A DNA stretch of 8,160 nt from Chloroflexota bacterium (lineage in GTDB: Bacteria; Chloroflexota; UBA5177; JANWHV01): contig JANWHV010000031.1 in the NCBI GenBank assembly GCA_025450255.1, positions 1-8,160 of the forward strand. The letters run 5' to 3'. Each line of letters starts with the position of its first letter. Positions within the stretch are counted from its first letter, which is position 1. This document shows positions 1 to 6,875 of this stretch, piece by piece. Both the position numbers and the translations under genes were made by a program. The notes beneath the pieces are model-generated. The model did not search any database, was not told the DNA's origin, and saw only the letters and a list, made by a program, of their open reading frames with translations.

Positions 1-215
1 ACGATTGCCGCCTCAAGCCCACCGGTTCCGGAACCCGCGAACAGCAGCACGTCATGTTCAGTTTGAAAGAAGTACCGCAGATTTTCAATGACTTCGTACT
101 GGATGGCCCCGTATGCCGCGCCGCGATGATCGATCATCTGGCCTGACATAACGGCGCGAATCTCAGGCGGTATGGGGGTCGGTCCGGGAATACGCAGATT
201 AGCATCGCCGTGCAT
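1..215 (-). CDS. Class V PLP aminotransferase, N-terminal part (alanine/serine-glyoxylate aminotransferase type)
   Basis: The first 71 codons are visible; the rest lies beyond the left edge. The protein begins MHGDANLRIPGPTPIPPEIR and continues with a D-H-R-G motif near residue 30 and a GSGTGGLEAA segment near residue 61. The early IPGPTP motif and the G-[ST]-G-T block, which helps hold the PLP phosphate, are typical of class V (fold type I) aminotransferases that use alanine or serine and glyoxylate. The PLP lysine is not in the window, so substrate and activity cannot be judged. The ATG at 213-215 has an AGAGGAG ribosome site about 9 bases upstream. The gene starts 41 bases after the stop of the CNNM gene on the same strand and is probably the next gene of that operon. 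Alternatives within the family are a cysteine desulfurase-like or phosphoserine aminotransferase-like enzyme, both less likely from the N-terminus. Confidence 0.85.
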   Translation of the reverse strand, partial: MHGDANLRIPGPTPIPPEIRAVMSGQMIDHRGAAYGAIQYEVIENLRYFFQTEHDVLLFAGSGTGGLEAAI

Positions 216-256
216 AACGTGAGGCTCCTCTCGCGACGCGCCGTGGCGGCGTCAAA

Positions 257-1663
257 TCATTCGCGTACGGTGTATTCAGAGAAGTCGTCGACGGTGGGTT
301 TCGGCACTGGCGTCAGGCGACGAATCAAGACCTTATCCGCTCGACGCCCAATGACCGACACAACTTTAATCAGAGCGTCCTTTTCAAGCGAGATCTCGGC
401 GCCCACGGTTGGTAAGTCGCCCAGCTTGTCGATGATAAAGCCATTCAACGTGTCGTAGTCCTCGGAGTTCAGGCCAAGGTGAATTTCGTCGTCGAGGTCC
501 TCGAGATTAATTCGCGCGTCGACCATGTATTCATTCGGCGCGATCTCCTCGACTGTCGGTTCCTCGCCGGGCTTGTCGTATTCGTCCTGGATCTCGCCGA
601 CGATTTCCTCAAGCAGGTCTTCTATGGTCACGAGCCCGGCAGTGCCGCCTGACTCGTCGATGACGATAGCCATATGCGTTTTCTTTGCCTGAAATTCGCG
701 GAAAAGGTCACCCACGCGCTTCGTCTCGGGCACCTCAAATGGTACTCGCGCCATGTCGCGTACCGGCTCGTCCATCGATCCGGTCGTGACCGCGCGCAAC
801 ATGTCCTTCACATACAGGATGCCAGTCACCTTGTCTATCGAATCTTCATAGACCGGCAAGCGAGAGTGACCGCTTTCGAGGGCGACGTCGATCGCCTCCT
901 TGAGGGAGCGATCGGCTTGAACGGCGGTAATGCGCACGCGTGGCACCATCACTTCGCGGGCCATCGTTTCCTCGAACTCGATGACGCCGTGAATCATTTC
1001 TCGCTCTTCCTCTTCGATGACACCTTGCTGCTCGCTCAAGGTCACCAAGCTGATGAGCTCTTCCTCGGTTACGAACGGACCAGTCCGCGGTCGAATGCCG
1101 CGAAGCCGCATCACGGCTTCGGTGATGGACCGCAGCACTTTGATCATTGGGCCCAGCACAATGGTCAGTGCTTTGACGGCGCTGGCGTAACGCAGGGAGG
1201 TCGTTTCGGCGGTGTGGATTGCCACGGTTTTGGGTACGATTTCGACGAACGTCAGTACGACAAGCGAGGTGACAAGTGGCGCGACAATTGCTCCAATGCT
1301 GTCGCCAAGCGCGTTCACCAGTAACAACGTCGCCAGGGTAGAGGCGACAATTATCGCCACGCTGTTCAATATGAGCAGGGCCGACAGAAACCTATTAGGG
1401 TCGCGGATGAGATACGCGACCGTTTCACTGCCCTTGACGCCCTGGTCCAACAAGTGCCTGGTACGGATACGGCTAACAGAAGTGAGCGCGGTTTCGGCGC
1501 CATTCGCGAAAGCGGACAGCACGAGGCACACTACGAGCCCTACCACCTGAAGTGTATCAATGCCGCTCCATGCGTGACCGGCGGCGGCAATCAGGGGCTG
1601 AAGATGGGGTCCACTTTCGCCTGGACTCAGCGAAGCCGCGGCGAATTGAATCTGAAGGACCAC
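257..1663 (-). CDS. CNNM/CorC-HlyC family membrane protein (DUF21, CBS pair, CorC_HlyC domain)
   Basis: A 468-residue inner-membrane protein of the family often labelled hemolysin or CorC; members studied elsewhere act in Mg2+ or Co2+ efflux or transport, and the hemolysin name is historical. After a 35-residue leader, the DUF21 membrane domain spans about residues 36-225, with hydrophobic segments near 38-54, 94-117 and 122-141, the family motif SAFANGAETALTS (50-62) and EIVPKT (141-146). A CBS pair follows at about 235-360 (PRVRITAV, HSRLPVYEDSIDKVTGILYV, GLVTIEDLLEEIVGEI), where nucleotides bind in relatives. The CorC_HlyC domain closes the protein at about 375-450. Length and domain order are normal. 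The start is GTG with a GGAGAAAGG ribosome site just upstream; no better ATG precedes the first membrane segment. It begins 30 bases after the prs stop, so it is probably co-transcribed. The ion transported cannot be told from sequence. Confidence 0.93.
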   Translation of the reverse strand: MVLQIQFAAASLSPGESGPHLQPLIAAAGHAWSGIDTLQVVGLVVCLVLSAFANGAETALTSVSRIRTRHLLDQGVKGSETVAYLIRDPNRFLSALLILNSVAIIVASTLATLLLVNALGDSIGAIVAPLVTSLVVLTFVEIVPKTVAIHTAETTSLRYASAVKALTIVLGPMIKVLRSITEAVMRLRGIRPRTGPFVTEEELISLVTLSEQQGVIEEEEREMIHGVIEFEETMAREVMVPRVRITAVQADRSLKEAIDVALESGHSRLPVYEDSIDKVTGILYVKDMLRAVTTGSMDEPVRDMARVPFEVPETKRVGDLFREFQAKKTHMAIVIDESGGTAGLVTIEDLLEEIVGEIQDEYDKPGEEPTVEEIAPNEYMVDARINLEDLDDEIHLGLNSEDYDTLNGFIIDKLGDLPTVGAEISLEKDALIKVVSVIGRRADKVLIRRLTPVPKPTVDDFSEYTVRE

Positions 1664-1693
1664 TAGGGCCTTTCTCCGTGGGTGGCCACGCTT

Positions 1694-2632
1694 CTAGGTG
1701 AAGAGTGCGCTCACCGAGACGTCCTCGTGGATACGCTTGATAGCCTCGGCAATGAGAGGGGCTACAGTCAGCACCTCGATTTTATCACCTTTTTGCGTCT
1801 CTGTAACTGGAATCGAGTTCGTGACAACCACATGTCTGATGCTACTTTTGGCGATGAGCTCGGCGGCCTGGCCGGCCAATGGCGCATGAACGCCAAACGC
1901 GTACACCGCGCGCGCGCCGCGATCCATCAACATATTGGCAGCTTCAACCAGGGTGCCGGCGGTGGAAATAATATCGTCGACGATGACGGCGTTCTTCCCA
2001 CGCACTTCACCGACCATTTCGAGCATCTCGGCTACATCCGGCTGTGGCCGCTGTTTGGCGATAATCGCCAGCGACGCGCCAACTCGGGCCCGGAAATCAT
2101 TGGCACGGAGCACGCCGCCGGGATCTGGCGAGACAACGACGACGTTGTCAAGATCCATTTGCTTGCAATGGCTGGTAAGGACGTTGACCGACCGTAAGTG
2201 ATCCACGGGTATGTCAAAAAACCCTTCGATAGCCGGCGTGTGCAGATCGAGAGCGAGCACGCGATTCGCGCCGGCCACCGTAATAAGATTCGCGACCAAC
2301 TTGCCCGAAATCGGCTCGCGGCCAATGCTTTTCTTTTCCTGGCGCGAATAGCCGTAGTAGGGAATGACGGCGGTGATCCGCCGAGCCGATGCGCGCCGCA
2401 ACGCCTCGATCATCATGAGCAGTTCCATGATGTGATGGTCGACCGGACGGCAGGTGGGCTGGACGACAAAGACGTCGGCTCCTCTGACGTTGTCCTCGAT
2501 GCGAATGCGGGTCTCTTCGTCCTTGAAAGTGCCTACGAACGCGTTGCCCAGCGGAATGCCCAGAATATCCGCGATTTCCGTGGCTAACGCAGGATTCGCG
2601 GAGCCGCTGAACACCTGGAGCTTGGAATCCAT
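1694..2632 (-). CDS. prs: Ribose-phosphate pyrophosphokinase (PRPP synthase)
   Basis: Cytosolic enzyme that makes PRPP from ribose 5-phosphate and ATP, the precursor for purines, pyrimidines, NAD, histidine and tryptophan. At 312 residues it has the normal class I length. Visible landmarks are the N-terminal FSGSANPALA (8-17), FVVQPTCRPV (55-64), the ATP-binding YYGYSRQEKK (92-101), LDLHTPAIEGFF with the conserved His131, the pyrophosphate loop VVSPDPGG (166-173), the PRPP loop VDDIISTAGT (218-227) and the C-terminal SVSALF. Two positions differ from the commonest bacterial forms: RQE instead of RQD, and Ser instead of Asp after DDII; both are conservative or seen in other branches, so the enzyme should be active. 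The ATG lies 17 bases after the glmU stop, with AGGAGG immediately after that stop. GlmU and Prs are adjacent in many bacteria, which supports a shared transcript. Confidence 0.97.
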   Translation of the reverse strand: MDSKLQVFSGSANPALATEIADILGIPLGNAFVGTFKDEETRIRIEDNVRGADVFVVQPTCRPVDHHIMELLMMIEALRRASARRITAVIPYYGYSRQEKKSIGREPISGKLVANLITVAGANRVLALDLHTPAIEGFFDIPVDHLRSVNVLTSHCKQMDLDNVVVVSPDPGGVLRANDFRARVGASLAIIAKQRPQPDVAEMLEMVGEVRGKNAVIVDDIISTAGTLVEAANMLMDRGARAVYAFGVHAPLAGQAAELIAKSSIRHVVVTNSIPVTETQKGDKIEVLTVAPLIAEAIKRIHEDVSVSALFT

Positions 2633-2650
2633 GCGCCTCTGTTCCTCCTG

Positions 2651-4033
2651 CTACACCTTGTCGCCGTCGCTTGAGCGACGCGATTTTTTTGTCTTGATCT
2701 CATGCGCGGGCACGCCCGCAACCGTGGTCGCCGCCGCTACATCGTGTAGCACGACGCTCCCCGCGCCGGTCGACGCGCCGTTGCCAATCACCACGGGCGC
2801 TCGCACCACCGTGCCGCTGCCGAGAAACACATCGTCGCCGATGGTGGTGCGGTATTTTCCGCTCCCATCATAGTTCGCGATAACGGCGCCGGCGCCGACA
2901 TTGACGCGTTGGCCCATGCCGGTATCGCCGACGTAACTAAAATGCCCCATTCGAACGTGCTCTCCTAGCGTGCTGTTCTTGATCTCGGCGAAATTTCCTA
3001 TGTGGCTGCCGCCACCAAGCGTCGTTCCGGCGCGAAGATGAGAAAAGGGGCCAATCCTCACATGGTCGGCAATTTCGGAAAACTCGACATGCGAGGCAAG
3101 CACCGTGCAATCGTTCCCTATGGCGGACGCGACAACACGTGTCTGCGCGCCAATGTGACAGCGTTCACCGATCGTGACCCCCGCGTCGATGATCACATTT
3201 GGCTCGATTACCGTGTCGGTGCCGATGGTCGCATCGGCGGCGATATAGGTGGACAACGGATCGATGAGCGTCACGCCCGCCCGCATCAGTCTATGGTTGA
3301 TGCCGCGACGCATTACCGATTCGGCGTGGGCGAGCCCGACGCGATCGTTGATACCGATAATCTCGTCGTGGGAAGCGCCGGAGACGACGAGCAGGCCGCC
3401 TTCTTCAGCCGCGGCCTCCGCCAGGTCCGTCAGATACACCTCGCCATCGCCGTGGCTTGGTAGGGCCGGCAGCGCCTTGCGCAACCACTCGACCTGCATG
3501 ACGTACAGGCCCGTGTTAATTTCGCGAATGGCGCGTTGTTCCTCGCTGAGCCACTTTTCCTCGACGATGCGAGAAGGCTCCCCCGCGCCATCTCGAATAA
3601 TGCGTCCATAGCCAAACGGTTCGTCAAGCGTCGCGGACAGCAGTGACAGCAGAGCGCCGCGATCGCGATGCCGCGCGCGCAGATTTGCCAGCGTGTCGCC
3701 GCGGAGCAGCGGCATGTCGCCGTACATCACCAGGACTTCGCGGCAGCCAGGCGGAAGAGCGTTGAGCGCGATAGTGACCGCATGCCCGGTGCCAAGCTGT
3801 TCTTGTTGAATGACAACGGCCGTATCAGCCGGCAATAAGTTGCGAACCTCGTCGTGACCATGGCCCAAAACGTACAAAGGCGTTAGGTCGGGTACGCTGA
3901 GCACGGCAAGATGGACGTGCTCGATCATGGACATTCCGGCCACTTTGTGCGCGACTTTTGGCATCGCGGAACGCATCCTCGTGCCCTTGCCTGCCGCAAG
4001 CACGATCGCGACCGTCAGATTAGACGCGGTCAT
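2651..4033 (-). CDS. glmU: Bifunctional N-acetylglucosamine-1-phosphate uridyltransferase / glucosamine-1-phosphate acetyltransferase
   Basis: Makes UDP-GlcNAc for peptidoglycan in two steps: acetylation of glucosamine 1-phosphate, then uridylyl transfer. The 460 residues match the family length. The N-terminal pyrophosphorylase domain (about 1-230) shows LAAGKGTRM (12-20), the PKVAHK lysine, QQEQLGTGHA (76-85), YGDMPL with the metal-binding Asp106, GEVYLTD (197-203) and GIND (227-230). The C-terminal left-handed beta-helix (about 255-445) has hexapeptide repeats and the acetyltransferase signature MGHFSYVGD, whose His364 corresponds to the E. coli catalytic His363, plus EIKNS (Lys352) and NYDG (Asn387). 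The basic tail, with KTKKSRR, is probably disordered. The ATG at 4031-4033 is fixed by homology, since LAAG follows at residue 12, but no convincing Shine-Dalgarno precedes it. It appears to be the first gene of the glmU-prs-CNNM-aminotransferase run. Confidence 0.97.
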   Translation of the reverse strand: MTASNLTVAIVLAAGKGTRMRSAMPKVAHKVAGMSMIEHVHLAVLSVPDLTPLYVLGHGHDEVRNLLPADTAVVIQQEQLGTGHAVTIALNALPPGCREVLVMYGDMPLLRGDTLANLRARHRDRGALLSLLSATLDEPFGYGRIIRDGAGEPSRIVEEKWLSEEQRAIREINTGLYVMQVEWLRKALPALPSHGDGEVYLTDLAEAAAEEGGLLVVSGASHDEIIGINDRVGLAHAESVMRRGINHRLMRAGVTLIDPLSTYIAADATIGTDTVIEPNVIIDAGVTIGERCHIGAQTRVVASAIGNDCTVLASHVEFSEIADHVRIGPFSHLRAGTTLGGGSHIGNFAEIKNSTLGEHVRMGHFSYVGDTGMGQRVNVGAGAVIANYDGSGKYRTTIGDDVFLGSGTVVRAPVVIGNGASTGAGSVVLHDVAAATTVAGVPAHEIKTKKSRRSSDGDKV

Positions 4034-4322
4034 GAAACACCGAAGCCGGACCGGACAGGGCGGTGAACCTGCCGGGATTCGCGGTGAGGTTAGTCAATCC
4101 ATGGAAGCATTCGGAGCCTAAGTCCGGTTTGCACGATGGCGCCGATCCGTCCTGGTGCTTTGATCCCAAAGAAGCCCTCGTCGCTCACAACGCAGATCCA
4201 CGTCCCGGCTAACAGTGTAGCAGGTGCGCAAATCGTGGCGGGCACGCAGGCCCGAGTTTCCTTCAAGAATCGGTCACCAATCGCGAAAAGATATGGAGAG
4301 CAGCGAGCGCGGAACCGGACCC
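4034..4322 (-). other. Gap between the 72-residue gene and glmU; probable glmU operon leader
   Basis: These 289 bases hold no gene I can support. The minus strand has one frame without stops that ends at a TAA at 4090-4092, but it lacks a good start, ribosome site or recognisable sequence. The likely role is promoter and 5' leader for the glmU operon: a possible extended -10 element lies at 4214-4222, which would leave a leader of roughly 170 bases. I saw no tRNA, T-box specifier or known riboswitch core. The CCGGTCCGG palindrome-like stretch just before the glmU start could fold over the initiation region, which also lacks an obvious ribosome site. Confidence 0.4.
4214..4222 (-). promoter_or_regulatory. 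Possible extended -10 promoter element for the glmU operon
   Basis: On the minus strand the sequence reads TGCTACACT: a TG-N extension followed by TACACT, which agrees with TATAAT at four of six positions. No good -35 hexamer lies 16-18 bases further upstream, so the case rests on the extended -10 alone. Transcription would begin near 4207. It is the best candidate I could find in the gap but weak by itself. Confidence 0.25.
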
Positions 4323-4541
4323 TTACACGTGCCAGTGGACTAAGCCGTCCTCCTCGTCGTCGATACCAGCCATGGCAAGCGCCGTATGGCGGGCGTTCGA
4401 CTCTTCATGTCGCTGGATGCCGGCGGCGACCGCCTTTCCAATGGCGGCCGCCAGGCGGTCGACGCTATCCGCGTCCTGACTTGTCCAACCCTCGAGAGCC
4501 GCGCGCGCGGCTCCGGCCGCGATACCCGCAAGGTCTTCCAT
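4323..4541 (-). CDS. Small hypothetical protein downstream of the sulfurtransferase (72 aa)
   Basis: I do not recognise this protein. It is 72 residues, rich in alanine, and starts MEDLAGIAAGAARAALEGW; the first two thirds look like amphipathic helix (ARAALEGW, RLAAAIGKAVAAGIQRH), followed by an acidic patch (GIDDEED) and the end GLVHWHV. There is no signal peptide, membrane segment or cysteine, so it is probably a small cytosolic helical protein. Third codon positions are mostly G or C, as in the neighbouring genes, which favours real coding. The ATG lies 12 bases after the sulfurtransferase stop, and a TAAGG that includes that stop codon could serve as its ribosome site, suggesting translational coupling. 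The stop is TAA at 4323-4325. Its position suggests a link to the sulfurtransferase, but no function can be assigned. A chance open frame in GC-rich DNA remains possible. Confidence 0.55.
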   Translation of the reverse strand: MEDLAGIAAGAARAALEGWTSQDADSVDRLAAAIGKAVAAGIQRHEESNARHTALAMAGIDDEEDGLVHWHV

Positions 4542-4553
4542 GTACCTCGTACC

Positions 4554-5405
4554 TTAACGCTCGATTGGCACGCCGACCAAACTGCCCCACTCCGTCCACG
4601 ACCCATCATAGTTCTTTACGTTTTCGAAGCCAAGAAGTTGCGTGAGCACGAACCAGGTGTGGCTGCTGCGTTCGCCAATGCGGCAATATGCAATGACTTT
4701 CTTGTCGGGACTGATGCCTTCGCCTGAATAGAGGGCGCGAAGCTCGTCGACGGACTTAAACGTGCCATCCTCATTCGCCGCCCTGGCCCAGGGTATATTG
4801 CGCGCGCCAGGCACATGGCCGCCACGCTGCGCGCCTTCCTGTGGATAGTTGACCATTGCGATGACCTCGCCCTTATATTCGGCGGGCGATCGCACGTCGA
4901 CGAGTGCCTTCCCCTTGGCGGAGTTCACGTACTCGGCCAGAACCTCGTCGCGGAATGCGCGGATCGAGAGATCGGCGTCCGAGGCGGTATAAGACGCAGC
5001 GGCGTACCGCGGCACGTCCTTTACGAGGGGGCGTCCCTCTGCCTCCCACTTGGCTCGACCGCCATCGAGCACTTTGAGATTTTGGTGACCGTACAGCCTG
5101 AACAGCCAGAAAGTATAGGTTGCGTACCAGTTGTTCCGATCGCCATAGAACACAACGGTTGTGTCGTTCCCTATGCCGCGTGAGCCTAGTAGTCGCTTGA
5201 AGCCGGCCTTGTCCACGAAATCCCGGCGTATCTGATCCTGTTCGTCGGTGTGCCAATCGATTTTCACGGCGCCAGGAATGTGTCCGGTCTCGTAGAGCAA
5301 CACGTCCTCGTCAGACTCGACAATACGAACGTGCGGGTCGCTCAGGTGTTCGGCGAGCCACGCGGTCGAGACCAAAACTTCGGGATGTGCGTAGCCTTCG
5401 GCCAT
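4554..5405 (-). CDS. Thiosulfate/3-mercaptopyruvate sulfurtransferase, two-domain rhodanese (CysA/SseA type)
   Basis: Transfers sulfane sulfur from a donor such as thiosulfate or 3-mercaptopyruvate through an active-site cysteine persulfide. The 283-residue protein has two rhodanese domains: an inactive N-terminal one (about 8-125), with YGDRNNW where an active loop would carry Cys, and a catalytic C-terminal one (about 145-280) with Cys241 in [11 protein letters not shown]. That loop, and segments such as [19 protein letters not shown] and [14 protein letters not shown], closely resemble the mycobacterial CysA2/CysA3 proteins as I remember them. I chose the ATG at 5403-5405 ([10 protein letters not shown]) rather than the GTG 21 bases upstream, because GGAGG sits 9 bases before this ATG and would fall inside the longer reading. 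It is followed by the 72-residue gene and is divergent from the rhodanese-MoeB gene, which suggests it feeds sulfur into that pathway. The true donor cannot be read from sequence. Confidence 0.95.
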   Translation of the reverse strand: MAEGYAHPEVLVSTAWLAEHLSDPHVRIVESDEDVLLYETGHIPGAVKIDWHTDEQDQIRRDFVDKAGFKRLLGSRGIGNDTTVVFYGDRNNWYATYTFWLFRLYGHQNLKVLDGGRAKWEAEGRPLVKDVPRYAAASYTASDADLSIRAFRDEVLAEYVNSAKGKALVDVRSPAEYKGEVIAMVNYPQEGAQRGGHVPGARNIPWARAANEDGTFKSVDELRALYSGEGISPDKKVIAYCRIGERSSHTWFVLTQLLGFENVKNYDGSWTEWGSLVGVPIER

Positions 5406-5414
5406 GACGGTTTT

Positions 5415-5419
5415 CCTCC
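5415..5419 (-). promoter_or_regulatory. Ribosome binding site that fixes the sulfurtransferase start
   Basis: The minus strand reads GGAGG followed by nine bases and then ATG at 5405. This perfect Shine-Dalgarno core would lie within the coding sequence if the GTG at 5426 were the start, so it decides for the shorter, 283-residue protein. Confidence 0.85.
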
Positions 5420-5471
5420 ATTGCACAGCACTCTCGCCGGCGAATCAGCCGTATTCATTGCGACTGGGCGG

Positions 5472-5481
5472 GGACATGTCC
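5472..5481. promoter_or_regulatory. Perfect 10-base palindrome GGACATGTCC, possible operator
   Basis: A perfect palindrome lies between the sulfurtransferase start and its predicted -10 element, about 20 bases downstream of the expected transcription start near 5499. A repressor bound here would block transcription of the sulfurtransferase gene. No regulator family is identified by the motif and there is no second copy in the divergent gap, so the role is a guess. Confidence 0.25.
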
Positions 5482-5505
5482 GTCCTGAGCCCGCACGCTA
5501 AGTTT

Positions 5506-5534
5506 ATCATAACCCTGGTACACTGTCGTCTAAA
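5506..5534 (-). promoter_or_regulatory. Predicted sigma-70 type promoter for the sulfurtransferase gene
   Basis: On the minus strand a -35-like TTTAGA (5529-5534, four of six matches to TTGACA) is followed, after exactly 17 bases, by TATGAT (5506-5511, five of six matches to TATAAT). The -10 is embedded in the most AT-rich patch of the divergent gap. Transcription would begin near 5499 and give a leader of about 95 bases. This is the best-formed promoter seen in the window. Confidence 0.5.
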
Positions 5535-5559
5535 CCGACTGGGAAACTCGGAATAAACG

Positions 5560-5575
5560 TCGAAGAGCACTTCGA
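5560..5575. repeat. Small hairpin in the divergent gap, 6-bp stem
   Basis: TCGAAG and CTTCGA form a perfect 6-base-pair stem around the 4-base loop AGCA. It lies upstream of the predicted sulfurtransferase promoter and upstream of the rhodanese-MoeB gene. It may be a protein-binding inverted repeat or part of the plus-strand leader; no T-run follows, so it is not a typical terminator. Confidence 0.3.
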
Positions 5576-5645
5576 GGTGGCTGAAGCGGCTACGCGTTCG
5601 GTACACTTATAGCCATCAGTATGTGTTTCAAGGCGCCGCTGGCCG

Positions 5646-5664
5646 ATGGGAACAAATCTCCCAT
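5646..5664 (+). repeat. Hairpin just before the ribosome site of the rhodanese-MoeB gene
   Basis: ATGGGA (5646-5651) pairs with TCCCAT (5659-5664) around a 7-base loop. It ends 12 bases before the AAGGG that probably serves as ribosome site (5677-5681, an unusually long 12 bases from the ATG). In the transcript the structure could influence translation of the downstream gene. No known riboswitch core was recognised. Confidence 0.3.
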
Positions 5665-5693
5665 GCTCGCGACGTGAAGGGTAGTAATCCGCC

Positions 5694-6860
5694 ATGGCTC
5701 AGAGCTACGCGCAATTGTTGAGCAAGGTCAAGACGCAAATTCGCGAGGCCGCGCCTCGCGATGTATGGAATGTGGTCGCCGATGGCGGCGAACATATTCT
5801 GATCGACGTGCGCGAGCCCGACGAATATCAGCAGGGCGCGATCGAAGGCGCGGTACACATCCCGCGTGGTTTCCTGGAGCAGCGGATTGAAAATACGGTA
5901 GCCGATCACGATCGGCCCGTGGTTCTGTACTGCGCGGGCGGGACCCGGTCAGCGTTCGCCGCGGCGACCCTGGAGGACCTTGGCTATTCCAATGTTGTCT
6001 CGCTCCGCGGCGGGTTCAACGGCTGGAAGGACGCGGGCTTGCCATTCGCGGTGCCGCAAACACTGAGTGCGGAACGGAGGAACCGCTACAGCCGGCATCT
6101 CCTGATCCCCGAGGTCGGAGAGGCGGGCCAGCTCAAGTTGCTCAGCTCAAAAGTATTGCTGATCGGCGCAGGTGGTTTGGGCTCTCCAGCCGCGCTGTAC
6201 TTGGCGGCGGCGGGCGTCGGCATGCTGGGTATTGTCGATGCCGATGTCGTGGACGAGTCGAACCTGCAACGCCAGATTTTGCACAATATGACGAGGATTG
6301 GCCAGGCCAAGACCGCCTCGGCGCGCCAGACGATTGAAGCGCTCAACGGCGATGTACAGGTCATCGAACATAACGAACGCATGGTGGCGGACAATATCCT
6401 GGACATGATTGGCGGTTACGATCTGATCGTGGACGGCGCCGACAACTTTCCAACCCGCTACCTGCTGAACGATGCCAGTATTCTGGCCAGAAAGCCCGTT
6501 GTTCACGGCAGCATTTTCCGTTTTGAGGGCCAGGTCACCGTTTTCAAGCCGTTTGACGGACCGTGCTACCGCTGCCTGTTTCCCGAGCCTCCGCCCCCCG
6601 ACATGGCCCCGTCGTGCGCGGAAGCCGGCGTGCTTGGCGTGCTGCCTGGTATCGTAGGGTCGTTGCAGGCCAGCGAAGCCATCAAACTGCTGCTGGGCAT
6701 CGGCGATCCGCTGGTAGGCCGGCTACTGCTGTTCGACGCGCTGGAGACAAGTTTCCGAGAATTGCGCTTGCGGCGGAATGCTCATTGTCCGGCCTGTGGC
6801 GACGATGCGACGCTCCGTGAAGTTACCGATCTGGAATACGCCTGCGCCTTGCCGGCATAG
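5694..6860 (+). CDS. moeB: Rhodanese-MoeB/ThiF fusion: E1-like sulfur-carrier adenylyltransferase
   Basis: An E1-like enzyme that adenylates the C-terminal glycine of a ubiquitin-like sulfur carrier (MoaD, ThiS or CysO) and, through its rhodanese domain, helps convert it to a thiocarboxylate. The 388 residues hold an N-terminal rhodanese domain (about 15-118) with LIDVREPDEY and the active loop CAGGTRS (Cys80), then the ThiF/MoeB domain (about 125-375). That domain shows RYSRHLLIPEVGEAGQ, the nucleotide motif GAGGLGSP (158-165), SNLQRQILH, DGADNFPTRYLLND, two zinc-ligand pairs CYRC (291-294) and CPAC (365-368), and SCAEAGVLG with Cys308. All key residues are present. In mycobacterial MoeZ and eukaryotic MOCS3 the rhodanese domain is C-terminal; here it is N-terminal, an order also found in some annotated bacterial MoeB proteins. 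The ATG is secure: an in-frame TAA lies at 5685-5687. The carrier served is not in the window. Confidence 0.95.
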   Translation: MAQSYAQLLSKVKTQIREAAPRDVWNVVADGGEHILIDVREPDEYQQGAIEGAVHIPRGFLEQRIENTVADHDRPVVLYCAGGTRSAFAAATLEDLGYSNVVSLRGGFNGWKDAGLPFAVPQTLSAERRNRYSRHLLIPEVGEAGQLKLLSSKVLLIGAGGLGSPAALYLAAAGVGMLGIVDADVVDESNLQRQILHNMTRIGQAKTASARQTIEALNGDVQVIEHNERMVADNILDMIGGYDLIVDGADNFPTRYLLNDASILARKPVVHGSIFRFEGQVTVFKPFDGPCYRCLFPEPPPPDMAPSCAEAGVLGVLPGIVGSLQASEAIKLLLGIGDPLVGRLLLFDALETSFRELRLRRNAHCPACGDDATLREVTDLEYACALPA

Positions 6861-6875
6861 GGCCGCAGTCGCAGC

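Noticed and set aside
674..1324. Plus-strand open frame of 216 codons within the CNNM gene
   Set aside because: It is antisense to a clear, full-length family member and its His/Arg/Gly-rich translation resembles no protein; a shadow frame.
4090..4320. Minus-strand stop-free frame in the glmU leader, ending at TAA 4090-4092
   Set aside because: No ATG with a ribosome site, only weak GTG or TTG options, and a high content of Arg and Cys; open frames of this length are common in GC-rich DNA.
4136..4645. Plus-strand open frame of 169 codons
   Set aside because: It overlaps the ends of two minus-strand genes and the gap between them, is rich in Arg and Pro as expected of an antisense frame in GC-rich DNA, and has no ribosome site.
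5406..5426. Longer sulfurtransferase start at the GTG at 5426, adding seven residues
   Set aside because: The GGAGG ribosome site at 5415-5419 would be inside the coding sequence and is correctly placed for the ATG at 5405; the added residues match nothing in the family.
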